From Pseudomonadota bacterium (GTDB taxonomy: Bacteria > Desulfobacterota > Binatia > Binatales > Binataceae): 64,000 nucleotides of DNA. Where the stretch lies: NCBI GenBank assembly GCA_021325025.1, contig JAJPHZ010000013.1, forward strand, positions 124,001 to 188,000, given 5' to 3'. Made by a program: the position numbers and the translations under genes. Shown piece by piece: positions 9,199 to 19,887 of the stretch. Each line of letters starts with the position of its first letter. Position 1 is the stretch's first letter. The notes below the pieces were generated by a model. It worked only from the letters and a program-made list of their open reading frames with translations. It did not search any database and was not told the origin of the DNA.

Positions 9199-9609
9199 AT
9201 GAGGGAAGAGATGATCGAGCTGGCGCATGCGCATGCAGCGGCAGAGGGCGCCGGCGACCTGGAGGCCACGCTGGCCACCCTTGAGCCCGACCCGGTGTAT
9301 GAATTGCAGCCTGAAGGGCGGGTGCTGTGCGGAATGGACGCGGTGCGCCGCTACTACGAACATTTCTTCACGCACTTCCAGCCCTTGGTTGAAGGCTACC
9401 AACTGCGCAGCGAATGGGTAACCGACCACGGTATCGGACAGGAGTACCTAATCCACGTGCGCCTGCCCGACGGGCGGCGCGAGGATCACGCCATCATCGG
9501 CATCCTGGTGTTCGGCCGCAACAAGCTGGCCGGCGAGCGCCTGTGGGCGGGCGAGCGCCTGCTACGCCTGATGATGGGCCCGGTGTACGATTGCGCCATA
9601 CCAATTTAA
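9199..9609 (+). CDS. SnoaL-like / NTF2-fold protein
   Basis: A 136-residue alpha+beta-barrel protein of the NTF2/SnoaL type: an N-terminal helix (ELAHAHAAAEGAGDLEATLA), then the segment GRVLCGMDAVRRYYEHFF typical of the fold, then beta-strands. Members range from small isomerases to dehydratases and binding proteins; no catalytic residue can be named. The start at 9199 is favoured by GGGGAGAG about 7 bases upstream, although the frame stays open for 52 codons further upstream. Confidence 0.65.
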   Translation: MREEMIELAHAHAAAEGAGDLEATLATLEPDPVYELQPEGRVLCGMDAVRRYYEHFFTHFQPLVEGYQLRSEWVTDHGIGQEYLIHVRLPDGRREDHAIIGILVFGRNKLAGERLWAGERLLRLMMGPVYDCAIPI

Positions 9610-9662
9610 CCCAAAAACATCAGTCATTGGCGTTGGAAGTGCACCAGTCACCCTCAGCCTCG

Positions 9663-9686
9663 CCCTCTCCCTGGTCAGGGAAAGGG
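9663..9686. repeat. C/T-rich palindrome, REP-like copy 1
   Basis: CCCTCTCCCT, loop GGTC, AGGGAAAGGG: nine of ten pairs match. It resembles palindromes at 30266-30292 and 31145-31172, all outside genes and built from CCCTCTCC/GGAGAGGG-type arms. Confidence 0.55.
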
Positions 9687-9806
9687 GATCAAAAAGAGCC
9701 TCTCCCACAACTTGATTGGCGGCGAAGAGATGGAAAACAGCGGCGGCATATTTTTCTAGCCTCGCCCGCGCCTGAGAACCCGGTCCGCAGGCGCAAACTG
9801 GGAGAG

Positions 9807-9846
9807 CCCGGAGAGCGATTTTGCTCCAGCAAGATCGCTCTCCGGG
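9807..9846. repeat. 18-bp stem hairpin between convergent genes
   Basis: Arms 9807-9824 and 9829-9846 pair over 18 positions (one G-T), with a TCCA loop. There is no T-run on either side, so an ordinary intrinsic terminator is unlikely. It may serve as a bidirectional transcript end or be a REP/MITE-type unit. Confidence 0.7.
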
Positions 9847-9956
9847 GCGTGCAGGTACGCTGCGAGCAACCGGTTGGGCATCTCGAAGTGCAGTTTTCCG
9901 GTTTATGCAATACGACAAGCGTCCTTCGCCGGAGAAGGGAAGAACGTCAGGCCGCA

Positions 9957-10382
9957 TTACGTCTCGATCAGCACAATCTTCGGGGCGCGGCGGCGTTCTA
10001 TGAACAGGCGGGCCTTGTGGCGCAGGGCGCCGGCTTCGTACTGGCGCTGGCTGGCGCGGATTTCGTCGGTGTACGCGGCCAGTTCGTTGCACAGCCGCTC
10101 GATGTCGATTCCGGCGCGGCTGGGGCGCAGCTCCTCCAGCGCCATCATCGCCTGCGAGAGCAGGTTGATCGTGGCCTGACGGCCGCCGCGTGAAAAGCGC
10201 AGATGCAATCCCACGGCGACGCGATGCAGCGCGCCGATCACGTCCTTGAGCGGCTGGGCGGCGTCGTAGCCCAGCATTTCCAACTGCTCGCTGGCGGCGA
10301 AATAATCGCCGCGGTTGAAGCTGTCGATTGCCTCGCGCAGGGTGGGCGGCGGCGCCGCCGAAGGTTGCGGATTGCGCTGCAT
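9957..10382 (-). CDS. DUF309 domain protein
   Basis: A 141-residue, all-helical protein of the DUF309 family, recognised by REAIDSFNRGDYFAASEQLE near residue 16 and a second helical hairpin including GGRQATINLLSQA. The family's biochemical role is not established. It lies 23 bp after thyX on the same strand and is likely co-transcribed. No good Shine-Dalgarno precedes the ATG, which fits coupling to thyX. Confidence 0.75.
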   Translation of the reverse strand: MQRNPQPSAAPPPTLREAIDSFNRGDYFAASEQLEMLGYDAAQPLKDVIGALHRVAVGLHLRFSRGGRQATINLLSQAMMALEELRPSRAGIDIERLCNELAAYTDEIRASQRQYEAGALRHKARLFIERRRAPKIVLIET

Positions 10383-10405
10383 TGGGATTCACATCCGACG
10401 TCCGC

Positions 10406-11233
10406 CTAGAGCTGTTCCTTCTCTTCGACCGCGCTGAATTCGCGCTCCGAGAGCGCGCGCACCTTCTGACTGCCGTACAGATTGTAGAGGTCGAACAAAA
10501 CGCTCTTGTGCGGGCGGACCTTGCCCAGCGGGCATTTGCGCCAGTCCTCCAGCGACTCGTCGCAGTAGCCCATCCGGTGCTCGCCGCATTTGGGCTGCAG
10601 ATAGAGGGCGATTTCAGGCAGGACCTTTTTGATCTCGGCGCGCATCAACGCGACCATCCGGCGGATTTCCCACTGGGCACGCACGCATAGCCGCAGATCG
10701 CAGATGTGCAGCATCTCGGCGAAGTTCACCATCACGTGGAAATTGGTGGGCGCCGCGTTGGGCAGCACGAAGCGCGCGTCCTCGGCGGGCACGCCGGCGG
10801 CCAGTGCGCGCGCGTACAGCGCGGAAATCTTCGCCGTCAGCTCCTCGTATTCCCCCGCCAGGCCCGCGCGGCTCCACGATTCGGGTAGCACGTAGGCGAG
10901 CTTGTTTTCCTTGAACTTGACGTAGCGCTGGCTTTGCTGCTCGAAGCTGATGCCGATACGATGGCGGACGAACTGATGCGACAGCGAGCGCGACACGTTG
11001 CTGATCGCGAACCAGAACACCACCTGCTCCAGCGGCGAGGCGTGCCCGGTCTTGAGCCGCTCGGCGATAAATTTGCGGATTTGGTCGTGGCCGATCTTCT
11101 CGGCGCGGATCTTCTCCCAGATCTCGGCGGGCGTCTCCGCCGAGTAGCAGGTGCGGAAGGCCGCATACAGCTTCTCCAGCGGCATCGCCGCGTAATCGAT
11201 CAGCTTGACCGCCATCACCGCCTGATTGCTCAC
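10406..11233 (-). CDS. thyX: flavin-dependent thymidylate synthase ThyX
   Basis: Makes dTMP from dUMP with FAD and methylene-tetrahydrofolate in the cytosol. The 275 residues include the ThyX signature RHRIGISFEQQSQRY (RHR-x7-S) and the preceding SRSLSHQFVRHR helix. The start is a GTG at 11233, supported by AGGTG 8 bases upstream; an internal ATG at residue 7 is an alternative. No thyA is visible in this window. It appears to lead a two-gene unit with the DUF309 gene. Confidence 0.95.
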   Translation of the reverse strand: MSNQAVMAVKLIDYAAMPLEKLYAAFRTCYSAETPAEIWEKIRAEKIGHDQIRKFIAERLKTGHASPLEQVVFWFAISNVSRSLSHQFVRHRIGISFEQQSQRYVKFKENKLAYVLPESWSRAGLAGEYEELTAKISALYARALAAGVPAEDARFVLPNAAPTNFHVMVNFAEMLHICDLRLCVRAQWEIRRMVALMRAEIKKVLPEIALYLQPKCGEHRMGYCDESLEDWRKCPLGKVRPHKSVLFDLYNLYGSQKVRALSEREFSAVEEKEQL

Positions 11234-11355
11234 CTGGAAAACACCTGCCCTCGATTATAGCCCAACCGCGCGATTATAACCGCGGCCGTCCGGGGCGGAT
11301 ATCATGGCGGTCGGGCTTGTCCACAGCGGCGCCAACGGCCGGCAGGAACAACGTG

Positions 11356-12558
11356 CTACGCGCCCAGCATGCGGCGGACGACGCGCTCGATGCGGTTGAA
11401 CGCCTCGCTCAGGTTCGCCATCGAGGTGGCGTAGGAGATCCGCACATGCTGGGGGGCGCCGAAGTCGTTGCCGCCGACCAGCGCCACTTGCGCCTCATCC
11501 AGCAGCATCCGCGCTACACCGTCGCCGTCGCCCAGCGGCTCACCCTTCCATTTGACGCCCAGCAGCGGCGTGACGTTGGGGAAGGCGTAAAACGCCCCGT
11601 CAGGGACGTTGGGCAGGCTAAAGCCGGGCAGCGCGCGCACGCGCTCGACCACGAAGTCGCGCCGCCTGCGGAACTCCGCCACCATCGCGGCGACCTCGTC
11701 CTGCGGCCCGGTGATCGCCTCGATCGCCGCGGCCTGCGCGATCGAATTGGGATTGCCGCTGTTCTGCCCTTGCAGGCGCGCCACCGCGCTTATCACCTCG
11801 CGCGGACCGGCGACAATTCCCAGCCGCCATCCGGTCATCGCGTAGGTCTTCGACAGCGAATTGAGCACGATGCCGCGCTCTCGAAGCCGCGGTTCGATTG
11901 TGAACAGATGGGGCGGGCGGCCGTCGTAGGTCATGTGCTCGTAGACGTCGTCGCACAGCACCCACAGCCCGGCCTCCAACAGCACCCGGCTGATGGCGCG
12001 TAGATGCTCCTCGCGATACGCGGCGCCGGTCGGATTGCAGGGCGAATTAATGATGATGCCGCGGCTGTTGGCGCTCAGGGCCGCGCGCAAATCCTGCGCA
12101 CCCAGGCGAAAACCCTGGCCTTCCGGCGCTGGCACCAGACGCGGCTGCGCGCCCGACAGCCGCACCATCTCGGCGAAGCTGACCCACGCCGGGGTCGGGA
12201 TGATGACCTCGTCACCCTCGTCGAACAGGGTGGCGATGGTGTTGAAGGCGCCCTGCTTGCCGCCCGCCGACGCCATTACCTGCGCCGGCTCGTAGTCCAG
12301 GCCGTTGTCGCGTTTGAGCTTGGCGCAGATCGCCTGCTTCAAGCGGCTGGTCCCGCTCACCGGCGTGTACTTGGTCTGCCCCGAGGCCATCGCCCGGCGC
12401 GCCGCCTCCTTGATGCGTTCGGGGGTGTCGAAGTCCGGCTCGCCAGCAGCCAGCGAGATCACGTCGACGCCGGCCTCCTTCAGTTCGGTGGCGCGCGCCT
12501 CCGCCGCCATCGTGGCGGAGGGCCGCAGCGCGGCTACTCTGCGGTTGAGCTTGAGCAT
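11356..12558 (-). CDS. class I aminotransferase, aspartate aminotransferase type
   Basis: PLP enzyme, most like the Thermus/Rhizobium-type aspartate or aspartate/prephenate aminotransferases (subgroup I-beta). The 400 residues carry LAAGEPDFDTPERIKEAA at the N-terminus, the NPTG turn (SPCNPTGAAY), the PLP-binding lysine in SLSKTYAMTGWRLG, and the C-terminal Arg in VRISYATSM that binds the substrate carboxylate. The start at 12558 (MLKLNRRV) has GGAAG upstream and matches the family; the frame is open 41 codons further. Substrate choice cannot be fixed by eye. Confidence 0.88.
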   Translation of the reverse strand: MLKLNRRVAALRPSATMAAEARATELKEAGVDVISLAAGEPDFDTPERIKEAARRAMASGQTKYTPVSGTSRLKQAICAKLKRDNGLDYEPAQVMASAGGKQGAFNTIATLFDEGDEVIIPTPAWVSFAEMVRLSGAQPRLVPAPEGQGFRLGAQDLRAALSANSRGIIINSPCNPTGAAYREEHLRAISRVLLEAGLWVLCDDVYEHMTYDGRPPHLFTIEPRLRERGIVLNSLSKTYAMTGWRLGIVAGPREVISAVARLQGQNSGNPNSIAQAAAIEAITGPQDEVAAMVAEFRRRRDFVVERVRALPGFSLPNVPDGAFYAFPNVTPLLGVKWKGEPLGDGDGVARMLLDEAQVALVGGNDFGAPQHVRISYATSMANLSEAFNRIERVVRRMLGA

Positions 12559-12716
12559 TGCGACTTCCTTCACTGACTCATCGCACACCAGGTGCGTAGC
12601 AATTGGGTCAAGCGTCCGACGGGCACCCGGACGCGGAGTTACTGCGACAGCAAATCGCCGGGGCGGGGCTCCGGCGCGCATAACAGGCGGCCGTCAAGCG
12701 AGCCGCCGGCGCCGCA

Positions 12717-13229
12717 TCAATCCAGTTTGAGCTTTTCGCGCAGGCGCTGCATCACCGGCGGTGGCACCAGGGCCGGCAGCCGCTGTCCGTAGGCGGCGAC
12801 TTCCTTGATCAGGTGGGAGGCGGAGAAGAACAGCGAGGGGTTGGCGAACAGGAAGACCGTCTCCACGTTGGGCTTCATGTACTTGTTCATGTGGGTCATA
12901 CCCAGTTCGTACTCGAAATCGGTGACCGCGCGCAGGCTGCGGATAATGACCTTGGCGCCGATCCGCTCGGCGTATTCCACCGACAGGCCGCTGAACTTGT
13001 CCACCCGCGCGCGCGGTTCGAGGTCGCGGATGGTTTCGCGGATGAGGGCCACGCGCTCGTCGGGGGTGAACAGGGCGTTCTCCTTGTGCGGATTGTAAGC
13101 CACCGCCACGATCACCTCGTCGAAGATCTCCACGCAGCGGCGGATGATGTCGATGTGCCCGTTATGGATCGGGTCGAAGGTCCCGGGATAAACCGCGATG
13201 CGATGCGCGGTTTCCTTGCTCTTGTTCAT
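12717..13229 (-). CDS. coaD: phosphopantetheine adenylyltransferase
   Basis: Fourth step of CoA synthesis: transfers AMP from ATP to 4'-phosphopantetheine. The 170 residues contain AVYPGTFDPIHNGHIDII with the nucleotidyltransferase T/HxGH motif, RSLRAVTDFEYELGM and FFSASHLIKEVA, the usual order and length for CoaD. Its ATG overlaps the rsmD stop codon (ATGA), so the two genes are translationally coupled. A GGAG site lies about 10 bases upstream inside rsmD. Confidence 0.95.
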   Translation of the reverse strand: MNKSKETAHRIAVYPGTFDPIHNGHIDIIRRCVEIFDEVIVAVAYNPHKENALFTPDERVALIRETIRDLEPRARVDKFSGLSVEYAERIGAKVIIRSLRAVTDFEYELGMTHMNKYMKPNVETVFLFANPSLFFSASHLIKEVAAYGQRLPALVPPPVMQRLREKLKLD

Positions 13230-13801
13230 AGCGCAGCCTCTCCGCTCTGACGCCGGTAGAGAGCGATTTGGTGATCGCCCAGCGTGGCAAGGCTGACCCG
13301 CTCCAATCCGGGCGGGGCAGCCGGCGCCGCTTCCAGGCGTGACACCTCGGTCGCGACCCACGCTCCGCCAGACAATAGATGCAATTCCATCAAACGGGTC
13401 AACACGATATCGCCCCAGCCCTTGCGATAGGGCGGGTCGAGCAACACCAGGTCAAACCGCTCGCCCTCCGAGGCCAATGCCTCCAGGGCCCGCATCACGT
13501 CGCTACGGAGCACCCGCGCGCGCCCGGCAAACCCCAGCGCGTCGAGATTGCGGCGCAGGACCGTAATCGCGGCCCGGGAGGAATCCACCAAGGTGACGTG
13601 CGCGGCGCCGCGCGAGAGCGCTTCGATGCCCAGCGCACCGGTGCCGGCGAACAGGTCGAGCACCCGCAGCCGGTCAAAATCAAGCCGCACGCTTAGGCGT
13701 GAAAACATCGACTCGCGCACGCGCGCCAGCGTGGGACGGGTGGCAAGCCCGCGCGGCGCGCTCAGCTTGCGCCCGCGCGCGTCTCCGGCGATCACTCGCA
13801 T
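13226..13801 (-). CDS. rsmD: 16S rRNA (guanine-966-N2)-methyltransferase RsmD
   Basis: SAM-dependent methyltransferase acting on assembled 30S particles. The 191-residue protein shows the N-terminal MRVIAGDARGRKLSAP typical of RsmD, motif I VLDLFAGTGALGIEALSRG, and the N-methylase motif DPPY (LVLLDPPYRKGW). It precedes and overlaps coaD by four bases, a widespread bacterial pairing. It is divergent from the nuo operon, with about 180 bp of shared upstream region. Confidence 0.93.
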   Translation of the reverse strand: MRVIAGDARGRKLSAPRGLATRPTLARVRESMFSRLSVRLDFDRLRVLDLFAGTGALGIEALSRGAAHVTLVDSSRAAITVLRRNLDALGFAGRARVLRSDVMRALEALASEGERFDLVLLDPPYRKGWGDIVLTRLMELHLLSGGAWVATEVSRLEAAPAAPPGLERVSLATLGDHQIALYRRQSGEAAL

Positions 13802-13982
13802 CTGTTACAAATCTATCGAGTTTTGACGCGCCAACAAAACTTGCGGACACACGCTCTGCCACTTGTGCCGGAGCGATGCGGACGGAATACTTGCGGGGAA
13901 GGTTGCTTTTAGCTAGGTGTCATAAGATTTTTGAAAGCGACGCGAGGACGCTGACAAGCGCCGGTTATGGCTTTGCGCAACG

Positions 13983-14483
13983 ATGGCTGAGCAAAAGGAA
14001 ATCCGCTTCTCCGAAGCTACGCTTAGAGAGTACCACGAGGTGCTGGGGCGTTATCCGACCCGGCAGGCGGCGCTGCTGCCGACGTTGTGGATGGCGCAGC
14101 GCGAGTTCGGCTGGATTAGCGACGAGGTCGAGGATTACGTCGCGCGCCTGATGGAGCTGCCGGCCGCGCACGTGCGGGCGGTGGTCTCCTTCTATTCGAT
14201 GTTTTACCGCAAGCCGATGGGCCGCTGGCACCTGGAGGTTTGCACCAATCTTCCCTGCCGCTTGCGCGGCGCCGAACAGATTGTCGAATGTATCAGCCGC
14301 AAACTGGGCATCGCGCCGGGCCAGACCACCGGCGACGGCAAGTTCTCGCTGACCGAGGTCGAATGCCTGGCCTCGTGCGGCACCGCGCCCGCCATGCAGC
14401 TCAATCATGAGCGCTACTACGAAAACCTGACTCCCGAATCGATCACGAACCTGGTGGACGAGCTGGCGCGCCGTGCTGATTGA
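13983..14483 (+). CDS. nuoE: NADH dehydrogenase subunit E (24-kDa, 2Fe-2S)
   Basis: Peripheral-arm subunit holding the N1a 2Fe-2S cluster. The 166 residues have all four ligands, Cys87, Cys92, Cys128 and Cys132 (CTNLPC and CLASC), in the standard spacing, and the helical start with YPTRQAALLPTLWMAQ. It is followed directly by nuoH with an 11-base overlap, which is unusual: NuoF and NuoG, its usual neighbours, are absent. No good Shine-Dalgarno precedes the ATG. It is the first gene of the operon. Confidence 0.95.
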   Translation: MAEQKEIRFSEATLREYHEVLGRYPTRQAALLPTLWMAQREFGWISDEVEDYVARLMELPAAHVRAVVSFYSMFYRKPMGRWHLEVCTNLPCRLRGAEQIVECISRKLGIAPGQTTGDGKFSLTEVECLASCGTAPAMQLNHERYYENLTPESITNLVDELARRAD

Positions 14484-15582
14484 ACTGCTGATTGGCGCCA
14501 TCAAGGCGATCATCGTGCTGCTGATGGTGCTCAACCTGTCGGCCATTCTGCTGTGGTTTGAGCGCAAGGGCAGCGCGCTGATCCAGGATCGCATCGGCGC
14601 CAACCGCGCCGCGATTACCGGCGTCGGACGCCGTCTGGGCCTGCCCAACCTGGGTTTCGTCAACACCCTGATGGCCGACCCGCTCAAGCTGTTCACCAAG
14701 GAGGATTTCGTGCCGGCCGGCGCCGATAAATTCCTCCATGCGTTGGCGCCCTTTCTGGCCATGTTCCCGGTGCTGATCACCTTCGCCGTGGTGCCCTTCG
14801 GCGATACCCTGATAATCGGCGATCGGCACATCAACCTGCAGGCCGCCAATCTCAACGTCGCGGCGCTTTACATCCTGGCTACGATTGGCCTGGGCGTTTA
14901 CGGCGTGGCGCTGGGCGGATGGGCGTCGAACAATCGATGGGCCCTGCTGGGCGGCATCCGCGCCACCGCCCAGATGATCTCCTACGAGTTGGCGATGGGT
15001 CTGGCGATCGTGTCGGTGGTGATGACTTATGGCACGCTCGACCTCCAGGAGATGTGCCGTGCGCAGGGCGGGGTATGGTTCGGATGGCTGCCAAGATGGG
15101 GGATTTTCGTCCAGCCGGTAGCATTCCTGCTGCTGCTGACGGCCGGGATGGCGGAAACCAAGCGCGTGCCGTTTGACCTGCCCGAGGGCGAATCGGAGCT
15201 GATCGCCGGCTACTTCACGGAATACTCGGGCGGCAAGCAGGCGGTCTTCATGCTGGTCGATTTCGCCGAAATCGTGCTGGTGTCGGCGCTGATCACGACG
15301 TTTTTCTTCGGCGGATGGCAGTTTCCGTGGCTTTATCCCGACGGTTTCCATCTGCCGGGCGGCGCCTTTTTCGCGCTGCCCAACGTTGCGGTGGCGATCA
15401 TTGGAATCATCAGCTTCACCGTCAAGGTGGTGGCGTTTTGCTGGCTGCAGATCCTGGCGCGCTGGACGCTGCCGCGCTTTCGCTATGACCAACTGATGCG
15501 CCTGGGATGGAAGGGGCTGCTGCCCGTGGCGTTGGCCAACGTAGTGGTGACCGCGTGCGTCATCGTGCTGGGAGGCGTGTAG
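14473..15582 (+). CDS. nuoH: NADH dehydrogenase subunit H
   Basis: Membrane subunit at the junction of the peripheral and membrane arms, lining the quinone channel. The 369 residues have about eight membrane helices and conserved segments WFERKGSALIQDRIGANRA, MAETKRVPFDLPEGESELIAGY and TEYSGGKQAVFML. The start is a GTG at 14473 inside the end of nuoE. A glutamate-rich loop important for coupling (PFDLPEGESEL) is intact. Confidence 0.95.
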   Translation: MLIELLIGAIKAIIVLLMVLNLSAILLWFERKGSALIQDRIGANRAAITGVGRRLGLPNLGFVNTLMADPLKLFTKEDFVPAGADKFLHALAPFLAMFPVLITFAVVPFGDTLIIGDRHINLQAANLNVAALYILATIGLGVYGVALGGWASNNRWALLGGIRATAQMISYELAMGLAIVSVVMTYGTLDLQEMCRAQGGVWFGWLPRWGIFVQPVAFLLLLTAGMAETKRVPFDLPEGESELIAGYFTEYSGGKQAVFMLVDFAEIVLVSALITTFFFGGWQFPWLYPDGFHLPGGAFFALPNVAVAIIGIISFTVKVVAFCWLQILARWTLPRFRYDQLMRLGWKGLLPVALANVVVTACVIVLGGV

Positions 15583-15583
15583 G

Positions 15584-16108
15584 ATGCCGCTGCTGCCGTT
15601 TCTCTTCCTAGCCGCCCTGTCGATCATCTTTGCCGCCGGCGTTATCCTGCAGCGCCATCCGGTGCACAGCCTTCTGTCGCTCGTTCTGACCCTGGTGGTA
15701 ATCGGGATTTTGTTCATCGGGCTGGATGCAACCACGGTCGGATTCCTGCAGATGATTGTCTACGCCGGCGCGATCAAGGTGCTGTTCCTGTTCGTGATCT
15801 GGCTGCTCAACCTGCAATCCCAGCCGATTGAGGGCGGCCACCTGGCGCTCAAGTTTGTGGGCGCACTGGGCAGCGCGGCGCTGATTGCCGAATTGCTGGT
15901 GTTCGTGCTGCATCTGCCCCCGCCCGTCGGGCATAGCAAACCGCTGGCGCTCGATTACGGGTCGATCGGAAAGCTGGCGCAGGGACTGTTTACCGACTAC
16001 CTGGTGGCCTTTGAAGTCACCTCGATACTGCTGCTGGTAGGCGTGGTGGGCGCGGTGGCGCTGGCCCGGCGCACCACCGCGGGCAGCGCCCCGGGAGGAG
16101 CGCCGTGA
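15584..16108 (+). CDS. nuoJ: NADH dehydrogenase subunit J
   Basis: Membrane subunit next to NuoK and NuoA. The 174 residues have five hydrophobic helices. Helix 3, which carries the pi-bulge in complex I, reads [18 protein letters not shown]; Lys65 stands where other NuoJ proteins commonly have Met (VYAGAIMVL). GGAGG lies 8 bases before the ATG; one base separates it from the nuoH stop. NuoI, usually between H and J, is missing. Confidence 0.93.
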   Translation: MPLLPFLFLAALSIIFAAGVILQRHPVHSLLSLVLTLVVIGILFIGLDATTVGFLQMIVYAGAIKVLFLFVIWLLNLQSQPIEGGHLALKFVGALGSAALIAELLVFVLHLPPPVGHSKPLALDYGSIGKLAQGLFTDYLVAFEVTSILLLVGVVGAVALARRTTAGSAPGGAP

Positions 16109-16410
16109 TGGTCCCGCCCAGCTATTTTATGGGGCTCAGCGCGGTTCTGTTCTGTATCGGCGTGCTCGGCGTTTTGCTGCGCCGCAACATAATCATCATC
16201 TTCATGTCGATCGAGCTGATGCTCAACGCCGTCAACCTGGCCTTCGTCGCGCTGAGCCGCGCCTGGGGCAACGTCGACGGGCAGGCGATCGTCTTCTTCG
16301 TGATGACGGTGGCGGCAGCCGAGGCGGCCGTCGGCCTGGGAATCATTTTGATGATTTTCCGCAACCGCGAGACGGTCAACGCGGACGAAATCAACCTGAT
16401 GCGCTGGTAA
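16105..16410 (+). CDS. nuoK: NADH dehydrogenase subunit K
   Basis: Three-helix membrane subunit of the proton path. The 101 residues include the conserved glutamates in [13 protein letters not shown] and [11 protein letters not shown]. The start is either GTG 16105 or ATG 16108, both overlapping the nuoJ stop, with GGGAGGAG 5-9 bases upstream. The next gene begins 4 bases after the stop. Confidence 0.95.
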   Translation: MMVPPSYFMGLSAVLFCIGVLGVLLRRNIIIIFMSIELMLNAVNLAFVALSRAWGNVDGQAIVFFVMTVAAAEAAVGLGIILMIFRNRETVNADEINLMRW

Positions 16411-16414
16411 GGCA

Positions 16415-18333
<1,919 letters not shown>

Positions 18334-18334
<1 letters not shown>

Positions 18335-19887
18335 TGGGCGGCTACTGGCTTAGCGCGTTGGTGTTCATGCCCCTGCTGGGGGCGGCTTTCGTGACGCTGC
18401 AAAGCGACGAGCGCGCGGCCTGGCGCTCGGCGTTTATCTTCTCGCTCATCCCGCTGGCGATCAGCTTCTACGTTCTGGCCGCGTTCGATGCGCGCGACGC
18501 CGGCTACCAGTTTGTCGAACACTACAACTGGATTCCCCACTTCGGCGTCTCCTATCACATCGGCGTCGACGGCATCAGCCTGTTCCTGCTGCTGCTCACC
18601 ACCATCCTGATCTCGCTGTCGCTGCTGTATTCGGGCGGCGGCGATATCGAGTTCCGCGCCCGCGAGTTCTGCTTCTTCATGCTGGTGCTTGAGACCGGCC
18701 TTTTGGGCGCGCTGGTCTCGATCGACCTGTTCCTGTTCTACGTGTTCTGGGAAGTGATGCTGGTGCCGATGTACTTTTTAATCGGCATCTGGGGGCACGG
18801 GCGCAAGATTTACGCGGCGTTCAAGTTCATCCTCTACACGATGCTCGGGTCGCTGCTGATGCTGGTGGCGATCCTGTACCTGGTCTTCAAGGCGCGCAGC
18901 ACGTTGGGCCATCTGAGCTTCGACCTGCCCGACCTGATGACGGTGCCGCTGACCATGACCGAGGCGCGCTGGCTGTTCGCCGGCTTCGCGCTGGCGTTCG
19001 CGATCAAGGTGCCGATGTGGCCGGTGCACACCTGGCTGCCCGACGCCCATACCGAGGCGCCCACCGCCGGCTCGGTCATCCTGGCGGGGGTGATGCTGAA
19101 GATGGGCACCTACGGATTCCTGCGCTTCGCGATTCCGTTGTTCCCCGACGTCGCAGCGGAAGCTGCGCCCATCTTCATGGCTCTGGCCGTGGTCGGCATC
19201 ATCTTCGGCGCGCTGGTTGCGCTGGTCCAGCCCGATCTCAAGCGGCTGGTCGCCTACTCCTCGGTAAGCCATCTGGGTTTCGTCGTGCTGGGGATGTTCG
19301 CGCTCAATCCGCAGGGGATGGAGGGCGCGGTGTACCAGATGCTCAACCACGGCGTCTCCACCGGCGCTCTGTTCCTGTTGGTCGGGATGGTGTACCTGCG
19401 CCGGCACACGCGCGAGATCGCCGAGTTCGGCGGCCTGTGGCACAGCATCCCGGTCTACGCCGGGATCTTCATGGTGGTGATGCTGTCGTCGGCGGGCTTG
19501 CCCGGGCTCAACGGTTTTGTCGGCGAATTTCTGATCCTGCTCGGCGCCTACCTGCATACCTGGCTGGCGGCGGTGTTCGCGGTCAGCGGACTGATCCTGG
19601 GCGCACTGTACCTGTTTTATGCATACGAGCGAGTCATGTTCGGACCCATTACCAGGGACGTCAACCGAAGCCTGCCCGACCTCTCCCGGCGCGAAGTCGC
19701 CGTGATGGCGCCGCTGTTGGCGTTGATGTTCCTGATGGGATTCTTCCCGCGGCCGCTGCTCAACCGCATCGAACCGTCGGTGGCAGCGCTGCTGCAGCGC
19801 ACGCATTCCCACGTGGCACGGATTGACTCGCATCCGCCAACCCCGGCGGTCGTCGCCGCCGCAACCAGGACGGCCAATCTCCGATGA
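18334..19887 (+). CDS. nuoM: NADH dehydrogenase subunit M
   Basis: Second antiporter-like pump. The 517 residues contain the Glu of FYVFWEVMLVPMYFLIG, the Lys of FAIKVPMWPVHTWLPDAHTEAP, and KRLVAYSSVSHLGF. Its stop overlaps nuoN by four bases (ATGA). The last 25 residues are Thr/Ala-rich and probably not membrane-embedded. Confidence 0.96.

Larger units (their letters stand above)
9610..9956. other. palindrome-rich gap between convergent genes
   Basis: This gap separates the NTF2-like gene (plus) from the DUF309 gene (minus). It contains no supported gene but two strong palindromes (9663-9686 and 9807-9846, listed separately). A stretch near 9739-9771 resembles one at 7971-8003 (both start GCGGCATATTTT and continue CT/C-G-rich), suggesting degenerate copies of one intergenic element. 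Confidence 0.6.

Noticed and set aside
9807..9846. Hairpin as a classical Rho-independent terminator
   Set aside because: Stem is excellent, but neither strand shows a T-run after it.
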